Source of the DNA: Basidiobolus meristosporus CBS 931.73
Lineage: Eukaryota; Basidiobolomycota; Basidiobolomycetes; Basidiobolales; Basidiobolaceae
Direction of reading: 5' to 3'
Assembly: GCA_002104905.1 (NCBI GenBank)
Contig: MCFE01000387.1
Span: 19,321-83,320, forward strand
DNA length: 64,000 bases
A program made the position numbers and the translations under genes. A model generated the notes under the pieces. It was not told where the DNA came from. It was given only the letters and a program-made list of their open reading frames with translations, and searched no databases. Every line of letters starts with the position of its first letter. Within the stretch, counting starts at the first letter, position 1. Below are positions 1 to 11,996 of this stretch, in pieces.

Positions 1-594
1 CTTTAAGCGTACTTATTTTGCAATTTATCAGTCAAAGGGGTCACTGGTCTGAATTTCTACTTTCTATCTTGTACATTTCCAAAGCAAAATCATTGTTAAT
101 ACCTCCTATCCATGAAGACCACACATAGTGATTTTTTTGTACCGTCTAGTACTATTTGCACAAATATACAATAAATACTATTATTCAGCCTCAAAGATAT
201 CCCAGATAGACAGTCATGAATAGCCTGTTAACAAGAAAGGGCAGCCCTTCCCACTCGAGCTGCCTACCTCAACCATTTATGAGGGTAGATTTAGCTATAG
301 CAGAGAACCAAATCGCCACCAAAAATACGAAATATCTGGTTACATTAAATCATCAACACCATCCGTTTTATCTGTAAAATGGGGGGGGGGGCTGTGGGTA
401 ATCGATATATCGAATGAAATGGCTGAATGTAGAGCACAAAAAATACACACTGTAAATGAAAGACGCATGGAGGCAATAATGTTACGAGAATCGAACGAGA
501 GGTCAATAGTATTCACAATTTGAAGAGAGGAAAATAGATTTGGGAGAAAGGTATCCAAGGCAAAGCAGGGGTAGGTCGGGATCAGGGATAGATA
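1..594. other. Intergenic, 3' flank of the PHD-finger gene
   Basis: No convincing gene. The stretch lies downstream of the minus-strand PHD-finger gene and carries a run of about eleven G near 379-389. The only open frame (340-558, minus) has no family resemblance and no promoter that I can see. Confidence 0.5.
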
Positions 595-3216
595 TTAACG
601 TCGACGTCTGCTCCTCTTTCGTTTGCGGTTTTTCACTCTCTCCAAAGTATTTGGTGGGTCCTCCAACATATCATCATTAGCAGGCACACAAAAAAGAGCC
701 AGAAGCGGGTCGGTGTCCTGACCAACTTCTCTTCCTTCCTCGTATTCGTTCAAATTATGACTGGTAGCATAATTATGAACATGCGAATCAAGTACAGGGT
801 ACAACAAGGGTGAGCAGCCATGGTTGATGACAATCTTTCCAGTTGTATTTCTTTTGGCAACATTCAGCGTATGATCACTCAATAGGGTGGTGTTTGGCGT
901 TTTCATGGCAGAAGACACTGAAAGCTTTGGCGCACTTGTACGACGACGACTGCGTCGGAAAGTTCCAATGGGGATGCGATCCCATCGTGATAAAGCTTGC
1001 AAATACTCCTGGTACTGCTTAGAGCTTGGCTCGGGTGAGGGTGACCGAGACGAAGACGAACTATAGAGCTTTTCGGTATCGACCACCTCATCGATTGGAA
1101 TAATCGTAGGTGGATCAGTCTCGCTCACCTTGTCCGAACCAGCTCCAACGGAACTGTTTCTTCGCCGCTTTCCTGCGGATGACTAAAGTGATATGAAAGT
1201 CAGATTCTTACAATTTGGCTCGTAACAGAATTCAATTGGAACTTACAATAGAATTAGAAGTCAGGGATGAAATGTTTGATGTCTGATGTCTTGATTGAGC
1301 CGGTGTTGGCAATGGGCTCGGATCTTCATTAGTGCCGTTGGGCCTAGAATACAGCTGCTGATTTGAGAGAGATGTGGATAGTAACGAGGGCGGTGGTGGA
1401 TTAAGCGGTACGGTATTTATAGCACCAAGTTGATGCGATGTCATAAGGAGAGGGTCTGCTGGGGACGTTAAGGCGGAATGATTGGCGTTGGCGGTCGTAA
1501 AATCCGAGAGCGACGAAGACGTGGAGGCTAGCCCAATCAAGGCTTTTGGAGGGGTTTCTAACTTCGGCACAACAGCATGGCTCGCAGAATCATAATCAGA
1601 TAGGAGAGTCAGCGAGTAAGCGTTAGCCATAAGTAGTCGCGTCATGTCGGTCTGGGATCCAGCACTATCTGACGACTCGGTATCAGACCATCCTGATGGA
1701 AAATCCGAGTACTCTTCAAAACTGGAGGACTCCCATCCTGTCCTTGTGAAAGGTGCTTCTTCCACCAAATCCTCCATAGTTTCAACCGCAGTTTCGTTGA
1801 ATTCCATTGGAATCTCCGGCATGTCATCAGATTCCGCTTCATCTGAGCTATCGGTCAATCCCTCAATGTCCACGAAATCCGAAGAAACGCAGCTGAGGGA
1901 CCCGAGTTCATCCTCACGAGAGTCGTCGACCACTATGTCTATCATCAACGTCGTATCACTCTGGAAGAATGTCGCTGAATGGTTAACACCGGGCAATCAG
2001 GAAAAGAGTCGAATTGCCGGAAACGCTGCTTACCTCTGCTTCGAGAATACTTGGTTTGACATTGTTTTTGGATTTGCAATCGATGACTTCGTCCTCTGCT
2101 TCTTTTTTTTCTTTTGCTGGGAGCTTTTTGCTTTACTCCTCTTGTTGTTTTTGGCTTTCCTTTGAGATCTCACCCACTCCTGCTTGTTATCCGAGTCCTC
2201 CGAGTCCGTTGTTATGGATAATGCGCTAATAGAGAATCGACGCCTACGTGTAGGCATTTTTTTCCGGGATATCAAACTAGAATCCGGTCCGTCGCTTTTG
2301 TGCGTTTGGGCCTTTTTGACGTTGCTTCCCATCCCACACGTGCATTCAAGTTCACACACGGGGCATATATCATCGCCATCCAAATCATCTTCGAGCACAT
2401 CTATAGTTTCTTCTATATCAGAGCTTGCCTCTAGTTTAATAATAGACCCGGAGAACTCCGGTGATTGGGGTCGTTTAGAGCCTAGAATGCACGGTTGGTT
2501 AAATTGATAATTGACATAGGTACCCTGTCTTCCTCCACTATACCTGGTATACGTTTGGCTTGTATTTTGTTGTCTTCGCTCAGAATCACTGAGCCAGGGT
2601 GTAGCATAGATCTATTTAACGAAGTCAAACAAACTGTGCAATAGTGATGCTGATCAACACTACTATCATCGGGAGTCAAACCTACACAGTCTCCGTGAAA
2701 CCATTCTAAATGTGAGAAACTACATTAAGTATGGCGGTGATATTGAGTAAAAGGATAGTTAGATCAACTACCTTGACAACCATCACATTCCACCATCAAT
2801 TCAACTCCGTCGTAGCCATTCCGACAAAAACAATAGACAGGCTGACCCTGTGCGTCAGCCTTTATGGGTCGAGACACCGCTCTAGGTGAATATTCCAGCT
2901 CTTCATCGGAGTGAAATAAATTACGGGTGGTGGACGATTGGGGAACCGCCTCTTGGGGGAAGAAACTTTTCGTAGCAGACATGCTCGAGGTGTAAGGAGC
3001 TTTTCTTGGGTAGTTTGAGGGGATTTTGCGAGGGAGTATTTGGAGGTGTGGTTCGGAATCATCGTCTTCATCGTCGGAAGAGAGGGACGAATTGGACGAC
3101 AGCTCACTACCGGAAATATCGACATCTTCTGGCGAGTACGTACTTGCGTGGTTACGAAACCGGGTGTTATTTGTGTGGAAATTGATGTCTCGAGTGCTCA
3201 TAGCAGCAACCAACAT
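595..3216 (-). CDS. PHD-finger nuclear protein
   Basis: A gene of about five exons. Exon 1 (3216-2772) ends inside a PHD finger, and splicing to exon 2 (from 2705) restores it: a Cys-x-Cys pair in CFCRNGYDG, then VECDGCQEWFHGDCVGL and HYCTVC. That is the complete Cys4-His-Cys3 zinc ligand set of a finger that usually reads histone H3 tails. Further exons run from about 2490 to 2034, about 1980 to 1233 and 1182 to 595. They encode a second small Cys cluster (ICPVCELECTCG), a lysine-rich stretch, long Ser/Asp/Glu-rich disordered regions and a basic tail ending KRKRSRRRR, probably a nuclear localisation signal. I cannot assign it to a named complex. The intron 2 donor (two GTATA sites) and the exon 3/4 junction are uncertain. 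Two in-frame ATGs occur at the start (3216 and 3201). Confidence 0.85.
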
Positions 3217-3933
3217 TTCCGTTCGAAACTCTATCCACTTTATTGACGCTTGTAATGCCTGACAAACCTCTTATTAAAGCCGTGCTGTTCGGTGGAAAAT
3301 ACGATGAGCCTGGTAAGGAGGGCTTTCGGGGGGAGTGTCGTTTTCTTAGCTTTCAATTGAACTGTAGCGTCTTATGTGACGAAAACTATGGGACTTGATA
3401 TTTCCAAGAGAAAGCCACCTAGCCATCAAAAAAAAAGTGGAACTACGACGATTATAATCATGTTTAACGAAATTTGAAATACCTAAAGATCTCCAGATAA
3501 AAGAAGTAATGTAATTCGTTGGCTCGAGATTACCAGAGAGATTTTTTTATTTGAAAGGAACGTTTTCGTCGGATTTCTTGATTAGCGCTGTGAGCTCTTC
3601 ATCCACCCAGGCCAGTCCAAATTAGTTCTCGATAATTGGCTACTTCGTAACTCTCTTGATCGAGGAAAAAAATGGGAGCTGCTTCCACCTTGAATATAAT
3701 ACAATGGCAAAAGGCATGGTTTAATTGTAATCATGGCTCAGTTTAAGCCAACCTAGACCCATATTTTTAATCAACTTGTCCAAATTTATCGCTCTTATTA
3801 ATGAATATCCCATATATCAGTATCATTTGTAATATTCGAGTGCCAAATTTTTACATGTGGTAGTCGATAAGCTCAAGCTTAGAACTTATATAATACCTAC
3901 CTTGGTTCGTTTGGTTTACGTTATCAGATAGTT
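3217..3933. promoter_or_regulatory. Divergent intergenic region, PHD gene / CPOX
   Basis: Shared 5' region of two divergent genes. A TTATATAATA element at 3886-3895 lies about 40 bases before the CPOX start and could be its TATA box. A 50-codon open frame beginning with ATG near 3257 has no recognisable product. Nothing else is evident. Confidence 0.45.
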
Positions 3934-5331
3934 ATGAACTTCACTAGCAAACGTATCGGCTCGGCTCTATGGAGTCTTGGAAGGTAAGATGGGTGATGAG
4001 TTTCCCCATCAACGTCACTTCCTAACCTTCTTGCTATCAAATATAGCCGCCAGTCCACACATACCTTGAGAAGGGGCATGTTCAGAGCAGGCCTCCATAC
4101 TAGGCCAAATATCGTGAAATCGGGCATCTCGATTCCGGCAACTATTGCTGCCATAGCGCTTGGTGCTGGCGTTGGGTATTATCAGCTGGTTAGTGTATTT
4201 ATGCGGCAGTTGACTCCATGTGCCTTTTATGTATATTGGTTCAGAATAGAGTATCTTATTCCGAGCAACAAAAAGCACCGGGTGCTACTTCAGTGAAGGG
4301 TGAAGCATTGCCGGTACTACCCTTTGCATTAGCTTTTATCATGCATGTTCTAACTCGAGCTTTAGACATACGAGGAGCTTCTTCCTAACGTAGAAGTCAG
4401 CGAACACTCGCCTATGCGCGAGCGGATGTCAAACTATATCCACACCCTACAATACAACATTGTAAAGAAACTCTCCGAAATCGACGGAAAACCCTTTCTA
4501 GTCGATAAATGGACACGCCCCTCCGGGGGAGGCGGTGTTACGTGCGTTATCCAGGATGGTAATGTTTTTGAAAAGGGAGGCGTTAATATCTCCTTGATTA
4601 CCGGAACTCTTGCTGACGGAACCGTGCGCAATATGCGTTCACGTGGAAAAGAGTTGAAGGGAGACGGGCCATTTCACTATTTCGCTGCTGGGCTATCTTT
4701 GGTGCTTCATCCACATAATCCCATGGCACCCACCGTGCACTTGAATTACAGATATTTCGAAGTGAACGACGAGAAAGGCCAATTGATCTGCTCATGGTTC
4801 GGTGGTGGCTCGGATCTTACACCGAGCTACCTGTTCGAAGAAGATGCCACCCACTTCCACAATGTTCTCAAATCCACCTGTGAGAAGCACGATCCGGAAT
4901 ACTACCCAAGATTTAAGAAATGGTGCGACGAATACTTCTACCTGCCACATCGTGGTGAATCTCGAGGCATTGGTGGGATCTTTTTCGATGATTTAGCCTC
5001 AGCCAACCAGAATCAAACCTTCAGCTTCTTACGCGACTGCGGTGACTCTTTCCTTGACGCTTATGTACCAATTTTGGAACGCCGCAAGGATATGGCATTT
5101 ACTGAAGAAAACAAGCGCTGGCAACAGCTTCGACGAGGCAGATATGTCGAATTCAACCTGGTCCATGATAGAGGCACCAAGTTCGGCCTTCTGAACCACG
5201 GCACAAGAATCGAAAGCATCCTTATGTCTTTACCGCTCACCGCTAGATGGGAGTATGAGCACAAGCCGGAGCCCAACTCAAGAGAGCAGGAGCTACTAGA
5301 CACATTAAAAGCCACCAAGGAGTGGGTCTAG
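3934..5331 (+). CDS. HEM13: Coproporphyrinogen III oxidase (oxygen-dependent)
   Basis: Catalyses oxidative decarboxylation of coproporphyrinogen III to protoporphyrinogen IX in haem synthesis. Four exons: 3934-3983, 4047-4188, 4245-4313 and 4366-5331, giving 408 residues with every junction in phase. The catalytic domain fills residues about 90-408 and carries family hallmarks: WTRPSGGGGVTCV, FAAGLSLVLHPHNPMAPTVH, WFGGGSDLTPSYL and YLPHRGESRGIGGIFFDDL. The N-terminus is unusual for a yeast-type enzyme. It has a basic, Asp/Glu-free stretch of about 45 residues followed by a hydrophobic segment (ATIAAIALGAGVGYYQL). That is a bipartite presequence of the kind that sends proteins to the mitochondrial intermembrane space, as in animals; the Saccharomyces enzyme is cytosolic. 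Location is inferred; enzyme identity is very secure. Confidence 0.97.
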
Positions 5332-6217
5332 GTTTCTACGGCATACCATGTATCTAGCATCACCAATTCATCAAATGAAATGTATACAAGTTTACCTTGG
5401 GTCCCGGATTCATATACAATATTAAACGCGGCTCGGTTAAATGCGTCAACAAGGCCCATTGTTCCGGTTTCTGTGGGATGGAAATAGCAATCGGGAATTT
5501 CTTGGAAAATCAAGCAGAATGCCAAGACTTAACCACTGGATTCAACCACTTCCGAAATATGCGGGAAAACTATGCAACATTCCCCGGTAGCTAGGGGGAT
5601 TTCATTTGATATAAACTAGTTTAATATGGAAATTAGTTTAGCTACTTCAAGTCACAGCCAAGCCCTGACGAGAATACCTCTATTCCTTGGCATACAACCT
5701 GCAGTGGCCAATTCCAAACAAAGTATGAATCAGCTTCGAGAGGCTTGGACCATGAAAAGTATGTGAAACGTCGCTCAAGGATCCAGTTGATAATATGACA
5801 ACCAACCATATCCCACTAAACGCGACCTTACCACGGTGCAAAAATATCGAGTACCTTGTAAGAATGATCGAATGAGATGCGATATGTCGTCATTGGGATC
5901 AGAAATCCATGGTTTTTGATGACTAAGTGATCGATTAAATGACCCTTATTAGCCAATGGTTACCTAATGCCATATCATTCACCTTAATCAACAAATCGAT
6001 CCTATTTTTCGAAACGAGCCTGGATAAGGTTAGAGATCATGAACGGGACCATTTCTAGAACAGTATCCGCAGAAAAGCTTTGAATCGAAATCTAGGGCAG
6101 ATGAAAGCTGTCAAAAAACTATAAAAGAAAAAGGTTGCACTTCGCCATACTCCAACATAAGATTTCCCAAGATTTCGATCCTGTTGAAATTGCCAGTCCC
6201 AACAGCTAATATTCAAA
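5332..6217. promoter_or_regulatory. Intergenic region with cyclin promoter
   Basis: 3' flank of CPOX and 5' flank of the cyclin gene. A TATAAAAG box at 6120-6127 lies about 98 bases before the cyclin ATG. The rest is AT-rich with no gene I can support. Confidence 0.55.
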
Positions 6218-7054
6218 ATGAATACATTATATTCTTATCCAAACGCCATGACAAATCCATTTATCACAATGCCTTCACAAAGACAACCCACGGCAACGGT
6301 CTACCCGACTTCAGCCCGAAGCCTTCAATACGACCTACCAAATAGCTATTCTGGTTCTATTGAACAAATTCTCGAAACGACTGCCCAGAATTGTCCGGGT
6401 GTGCTTGCTGACCTCGTGTCCAGCCTGACCTACTCCCTCAGCTATTCAACCATTGTCCAGTGTGACTCGACAAATACAACGGGCATGGAGTTCCGTGAGT
6501 TTTGCCGTGGTTTGCTTCGCCGTGCACAACTCTCCACACGAAACATTATTATTGGTCTTCAATACCTATATCGTCTTCGAAAACGCGCACCAGAGCTATG
6601 TGCTCAGGTTGGATCGGAACGCCAGCTTTTGACGGTGTGTCTAGTGCTCGGAATGAAATATCATGAAGATATTCCTTACTTTAACGGAACCTGGAGCAAA
6701 CTATCCGGAATCCCACTGTCCATATTGAATGGCTTGGAGATGCAGGTGCTGGAAATCCTAGGGTTTGACTTGTACTTCTCTGGCGAGGAGTACGAAAGAT
6801 GGGTTTGTGAGCTGGAAGGAATGGTCCGATTGATCAGAAATCCATTCTCGCAAATCGTCTACCAACAAGAACAGTACGCTGCCCAGTGCATGCCTGGCGG
6901 CGGATATCCTATGCCATTGCCATACCAACAAACCAGCATGATGCCGGAGTATCCACAGCTTGGCAACTCGGAATCATGTAACTGCAAGCTGGACTCCTGC
7001 AACGATCTAGTGCCATGCCCATTACACCTGGCCGAATACCACAGTCTGGTGTAA
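6218..7054 (+). CDS. Pho85-type (PCL/CLG1-like) cyclin
   Basis: Single-exon gene, 278 residues. Residues about 85-200 form a cyclin box of the PF08613 type that partners Pho85-like kinases: FCRGLLRRAQLSTRNIII, then LQYLYRLRKRAPEL, LLTVCLVLGMKYHED, TWSKLSGIPLSILNGLE and VLEILGFDLYFSGEEYERW. This spacing (TWSKLSGI, NGLE, GFDLY) is typical of PCL1/CLG1-type cyclins. The N-terminal 85 residues are low complexity. The C-terminal 25 residues are rich in Cys (CNCKLDSCNDLVPCPLH), which could bind a metal or form a docking tail. The ATG follows a good TATA box at 6120. It is convergent with a GIT1-like transporter gene, an intriguing neighbour because Pho85/Pho80-type pairs control phosphate transport in yeast, but the adjacency may be chance. 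Confidence 0.85.
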   Translation: MNTLYSYPNAMTNPFITMPSQRQPTATVYPTSARSLQYDLPNSYSGSIEQILETTAQNCPGVLADLVSSLTYSLSYSTIVQCDSTNTTGMEFREFCRGLLRRAQLSTRNIIIGLQYLYRLRKRAPELCAQVGSERQLLTVCLVLGMKYHEDIPYFNGTWSKLSGIPLSILNGLEMQVLEILGFDLYFSGEEYERWVCELEGMVRLIRNPFSQIVYQQEQYAAQCMPGGGYPMPLPYQQTSMMPEYPQLGNSESCNCKLDSCNDLVPCPLHLAEYHSLV

Positions 7055-7485
7055 TGGCTTTTTCAATTCTTGTATTTTTAGTATTTTCCTCTACATACTC
7101 TTTCTAATGTAATGTTAATCAACCTTGTAATTTTTTTGTCCAACTGACCATTATAATCCTATATAAATGACAAATCCAAACAACATTTCAAATTGACCGA
7201 ACCGCCGATTTCTCCATGACCCGGTATCATCCGAAGTAATATTGGATGCGTCAACTTGGAACATGACAGGGTAGATATCCTGACCAATGGGTGTTGGACC
7301 AATTTACTGTTGCCATATAGACGGAAGGGCATACTAAATATAGATTTTTGGCGATGCTTCTTAATTTCTGGTGTATTGGATAATGATATGTGTACAAGAA
7401 CATGTGATTGTGAGATGAATGGGTTCATCTCCTAGTGAATTCTAATCAGTAAGTATAAACAAGTATCTTTCAAGATGGTAAAAGG
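7055..7485. other. Convergent intergenic region
   Basis: Region between the 3' ends of the cyclin (plus) and the MFS transporter (minus). No gene, RNA or repeat recognised. Confidence 0.5.
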
Positions 7486-9129
7486 CTAAGCGGAATCGTG
7501 GCTAATTGCTGTCTTGGTTCTATTGGGAGCACCGATGTTGCGTACATCATATCCGTTCTGTGCCAAGTACTCCTTGAATGCCTCATCCTCTTCCTCGAGA
7601 CAGTCCTTGGAAAGATTCGGAACGAAGAACCATGTGAGGATGGCTCCTAATAGTGCCAAGCAACATCCAATAATAAAAGGTGAACGTTGGCCGTTAGTCG
7701 TGTTCGGTCCCCCAAAGGCATCGACAATCGGTTTGAACGCGGCGGTGCCAACACTAGCCCCAACTTTTCCAATAGCAGCTGAGATACCGTACGCAGTTCC
7801 ACGCACTGCAGTCGGGTAGCTCTCGGCACTTATGAGGCCTATGCAGTCACCAGGTCCGAACTCGCCAAATGCAAGGTAGATCCCATACAGAACCTAAGAG
7901 TATATTTAGATGTCTATTCGTTCCGTTCCATTCGTTTTGAACACTTACCACGAACAATGGGAAAGCGTTTTCAATCAACGGCTTGTAGGCAACTCCTATG
8001 GCAATTCCAACAATCCCTTGAAGGGCAAAGCCAATGGCCATGGTTCGCTTCCGTCCAATCTTGTCGGAAAAGATGGCACCGCCAACCACACCCGGGAGGT
8101 AGAAAGAATAAAGTAGGAGGTTCCAACTAGTGATCTTCATCAGTGAATCGTCAGGCACCGCCTTACTCAGAATCGTCGAGGAAAACACTCCAGATGGATA
8201 GGATATGAAATCGTAAAAGAACCACAGGCCAGCAGTGGTCAATATACGGGGCCAATACCTCTTGAAGATGAGTATATATGGGACATTCCGTTTGATTCCA
8301 TCGGATTCATATCGAGCAGAATTATTCATCTTCATTCGGACTACAACATGCATGTTAGCGACTAGCTTCAAGGTAGAGGTTGAGAGAATCCTACTAACAG
8401 TAAAAAACGGAAAGCGGGGGGATCGCACCGAGCCCTAAGGCGATTCTCCAGATGGCCTCGAGGTTTTCATGGAAAATAGCTAGCAAGATGATAGGGACCA
8501 AAGCAGAGAGAACGTATCCAAAGTCGATGACAAAGGCGGTTACCTATACGAACAGAATTGATTCAGCGCTGCCGGACGGCCGAGAAGTCAACAGTTGCTC
8601 TTACCATCACAAACAAACAGCCTCGATTATTCGGCCTAACTTCATCTGCAGACTCGCTGGCACTTACCGAGCTGCATGGGTACTCTCCTCCTACTCCCAC
8701 TCCTAATATACCACGGCAGATGGTCAACATCCAGAAAAGTCCCGATACAGAACCACCAGCACCATAAGATACAGCAGATAGAATGGCACCAATGATGACC
8801 AGTGCTGTCGTAGACATCATTCCTACTTTTCTCCCAATCCTATCGCACACCAGACCAAAGCCCAATTGCCCAATGATCATTCCTACAAAGAGAGCATTGC
8901 TGATCCTGGCTGAGATTTCACTGGTGTATTCTGTAGGATGAAGTTTGGTCAAAACAAGATTCACAAAACTAATGACACCAGACTGATATCCGTCCGATAG
9001 CAAGGCAAATCCGGAGAATATGACGGTGAAAAGAGCTGAAATACGACTCTTTCTTCTCGAATGATAAGCAACTTCTTCGCTCGTCGGCTTCGAGTTTACA
9101 GTGCTGTACTCTGACTTGAAGTCGGACAT
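7486..9129 (-). CDS. MFS transporter, GIT1-like (glycerophosphodiester/phosphate family)
   Basis: Four exons (9129-8605, 8543-8399, 8340-7949, 7893-7486) give a 489-residue membrane protein of the major facilitator superfamily. The first half has FSGFALLSDGYQSGVI in TM1, the MFS signature GLVCDRIGRKVGMM after TM2 and RGILGVGVGGEYPCSSVSA after TM4. The second half repeats the loop motif as FSDKIGRKRTM and has FGPGDCIGLISAESYPTAVRGTAYG near TM11. The GGEYP and SAESYPTAVRGT motifs place it with phosphate, glycerophosphoinositol and glycerophosphocholine transporters (Git1/Pho84 group), most like Git1. The exact substrate cannot be read from sequence. An ATG two codons upstream (9135) is possible. 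A TATATATA stretch at about 9175-9182 lies 45 bases upstream. Confidence 0.9.
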
Positions 9130-10170
9130 TTTCAACCGCTGGGTAGGAACGCTGTTTCAGAAGCCAGCCTAGGGTATATATATGTTATTCCCCAATGTGA
9201 CCAGCCTTAGGGATTTTTGGACAGGGACTTCGATCGGTCTGTACACGAGAAAATACCAGTCTATCGATTGGTGCTTGAATCACCATAACATCACCAATTC
9301 CATAAAAACTGTCTACTCTCCGACCTCAACCAATACTCTGCGGTCACGTAACACCAAACTTGTAACAGTTTATCCATATCGATCACAAGCGAAAACTCCC
9401 TATTTTGGATGCTTGCCAACTGCAGCCACAGAATTGTAGCTATTCCAAAGACTCGCCAGATAACTTTGCTATGGAAGATGAAAGAATGCCGAAGTAGTGA
9501 ACCCTGGAGGTTACGGAAAATTCCATGCTACCGTTGAGGATTGGGGCGCCTGTAATATATGTCAACCGTTGGCCTTTATCTGTAGGTTCTATATAAAGTA
9601 TACGACAGGAAAATAAGAAACGGCGATTAGTTGCTTGTCACACTGAAGCTTCGAGAAATTTTGTTGTTTCCAAGTGCCCCAACCTCATTTTTTCCTTTGG
9701 TTGTCCTTAAGTAGGCCGAGATTGAGGACTGCAGTCAATGTAATATAGCCAATTTCTGAATGCGTTAATGGATATGATATCGGTGGGACCTGATGCCTTA
9801 ATTAGTATTTGTTAGTAGATTAGGCTTGCCAATTTTCGAGCTACCACGCTTTCACGTGAAACTGCCCGGGTTTGTTGTTTACGTAAAATACAGACCAATT
9901 TCGACCGAATGTGAGTTTCGATTCTACATTTCGGCTTTTCGGCACATGGTGGCTAGACCTGTGACAGCTCCTAATGAATTCGTACATATTCCATTCAAAT
10001 TGCTACAATGTGGTGTATTGTGTAAGGTATTAGCCAAGGTTTATTCTTCATTATATTGCATGTCCACAAAATGGACCATTCCAATTGACTACTAAAAATG
10101 ATACAAGAAATTGACTGATTACAAAAAGGACGACCGTTGATAATAAATAGCCAATGGAGATTAATCAGCA
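9130..10170. other. Intergenic region
   Basis: Contains the MFS gene's promoter (TATATATA near 9175-9182) and the 3' flank of the DUF262 gene. The open frame at 9826-10095 (plus) shows no family resemblance and I do not call it. Confidence 0.5.
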
Positions 10171-11689
10171 TCAACGGCGAGAGTTTCTATTAGGTGCGCT
10201 ACCGGCTGAAAACAACTGTCTGGGTGGGTTGATCAGCCTGGAGGTCGCTTCGTTATCACGGGGCTCCTCTTTGATGAATTGAACGTCATCTTCAGAAGAT
10301 TCACCTCGCGGCTCGCTCTTAACCACTACGTTCTCATCTGGTGGTGCAATTCGACCGGGCGTGCGCACGGCGGTTTGAGGCTTTTTATGGGATTGCGGGC
10401 GGGGTGGACTCTCAGGCTCCATATCATCGCTATGATCTCTAGAGCGCTTCGTTGGTGGAACCCGGTTTTTCATGTGAGCCGGCATGCGGTGCTTTCTGCT
10501 TACCAGATGAACTTGTTCGTAATCGTAGTTGTCGATGTTTAGGACGAACTCCATCATATGGTTGTAAGTTATAGTGTTGAAGCGAATGTCGATAAATTCG
10601 CTACGAACATGCTTGCGCATCTGCAGAAGGTCATTCTTCAATTGCTCCAGTGTTCTCTCCGGGTAGCGAGCGATGATGTACCCGAAAATTACAAACTCGA
10701 TGGGCGCCATGATCGTCGGGACGAAGAAAATGTCCAAGGAGTCCTCCACGAGCTTGCTGTACTTCCTGAAGGTATCAGTGCACCTGGCTCGAAAGTCAGG
10801 GTCGATGGTGATATTGGTCCTGAGGAACTTCTCGATATTGCTGGAGCTGGATTGCATTTTCATGGGCTCGTAATAGATCATGTGGATGGTTTGCGCTGCA
10901 AGTAAGTAGGGACGTGCACGACGATTGTCCATGATCTCTAATACGCGAGGATACTCGTCCAGCAACGTACGTACAAATTGCGCCATGGGGGTGGCAACTG
11001 CCTGAAGCTTTTCCGCAGCAGTAAGGGCGACGCCCATTTGTACTCTTGAGAAAATCTCATTCTAAAAATGGATTAGTCAGCCGTCGCGAGAGCTAAATCC
11101 TGGCTCATTCACAGTACCTCCTGCTCCATGGTTAGACCGTAATATTCAACGCAGATAAGCTCAGAGTAACGGAAATCTTCGCGCTCACGTTCAGTCAACA
11201 CATGTCTTCGGCTAACGGTAGGGTCCTCGTTGAACCAACGTTTGACAGCAACTGGGCTGTTTGGATCAATATGAGGAATGTCGTTATTCATAAAGCTAAA
11301 TGTCGATTGTGAGTATCAGTGCTTCTAGTGTGTAAAGGAACACAAATGAAATACCGTCTAATGGAAGACAAGCGCTGTTTTCCATCAATGCATACTTTCA
11401 AAAGTCTGCCATCAGGTAAACGCTTGCAAGAGAAGATAACCGGAGGAACATAGAAATTCTTCAGGATGGAATCTATCAGGTAACTCATTCGCTTTTCGGG
11501 CCACACAACGTCACGCTGAAACTCCGGACCTTTGGTAAGAGGATTAATAAGTGTGAAGTGGTGCCTAGATCAAATAAGCCACTTACAAAGATCGATAAGA
11601 TTATTCTCCATCATTTCGTGAAGCTTGTAAAGTTGATGCGTGACATTCCTCGGTTTGTTGAGAGCCTCTACGGCAGGAAGGCTTGACAT
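10171..11689 (-). CDS. DUF262 (GmrSD N-terminal / ParB-like) domain protein
   Basis: Four exons (11689 to about 11595, about 11537-11354, 11291-11119 and about 11061-10171). The spliced N-terminal half is a DUF262 domain: LCPEFQRDVVWPEKRMSYLI, then ILKNFYVPPVIF, VCIDGKQRLSSIRRF (the DGxQR nucleotide-binding motif, here with Lys) and QMGVALTAAEKLQAV. DUF262 is the N-terminal nucleotide-dependent domain of the bacterial type IV restriction enzyme GmrSD and is related to ParB/Srx folds. Fungal homologues exist but their role is, to my knowledge, unclear. The C-terminal nuclease half (DUF1524, HNH) is absent. It is replaced by a helical region and a disordered tail rich in Pro, Arg, Asp and Glu with SKR/KRSRD motifs suggesting nuclear location. 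It is divergent from the thioesterase gene, with about 300 bases between. Confidence 0.85.
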
Positions 11690-11996
11690 AGGAAACGAGA
11701 AGGCTGATTTAACGGTCTTGGAAGAGGATATTCAATCACAATCTAAGAAAGAGTATCTCATTAAAAACAGCCAGGTCGAGGAAAATAAAAATAATCAGAA
11801 TATGACAATGTGGAGCAGACGTCTTTGATGGAATGTTTTCCTATCGAATATAGTCAATAACTTGTATCCCCATTGTTCATAGCAACCAATGGCTTTGGTT
11901 AACTGATTTAAGTGAGATTGAGTAATTTCATTTATTGTATCATCCATTGTCGCATGTTTCCTGAGAATTGCCTGGGGACTGGATCCTCTTCAAGAA
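11690..11996. promoter_or_regulatory. Divergent promoter region
   Basis: About 300 bases shared by the 5' ends of the DUF262 gene (minus) and the thioesterase gene (plus). No clear TATA box; nothing else seen. Confidence 0.45.

Noticed and set aside
9826-10095. Plus-strand 89-codon frame
   Set aside because: No promoter, no domain and no neighbour support; probably random.
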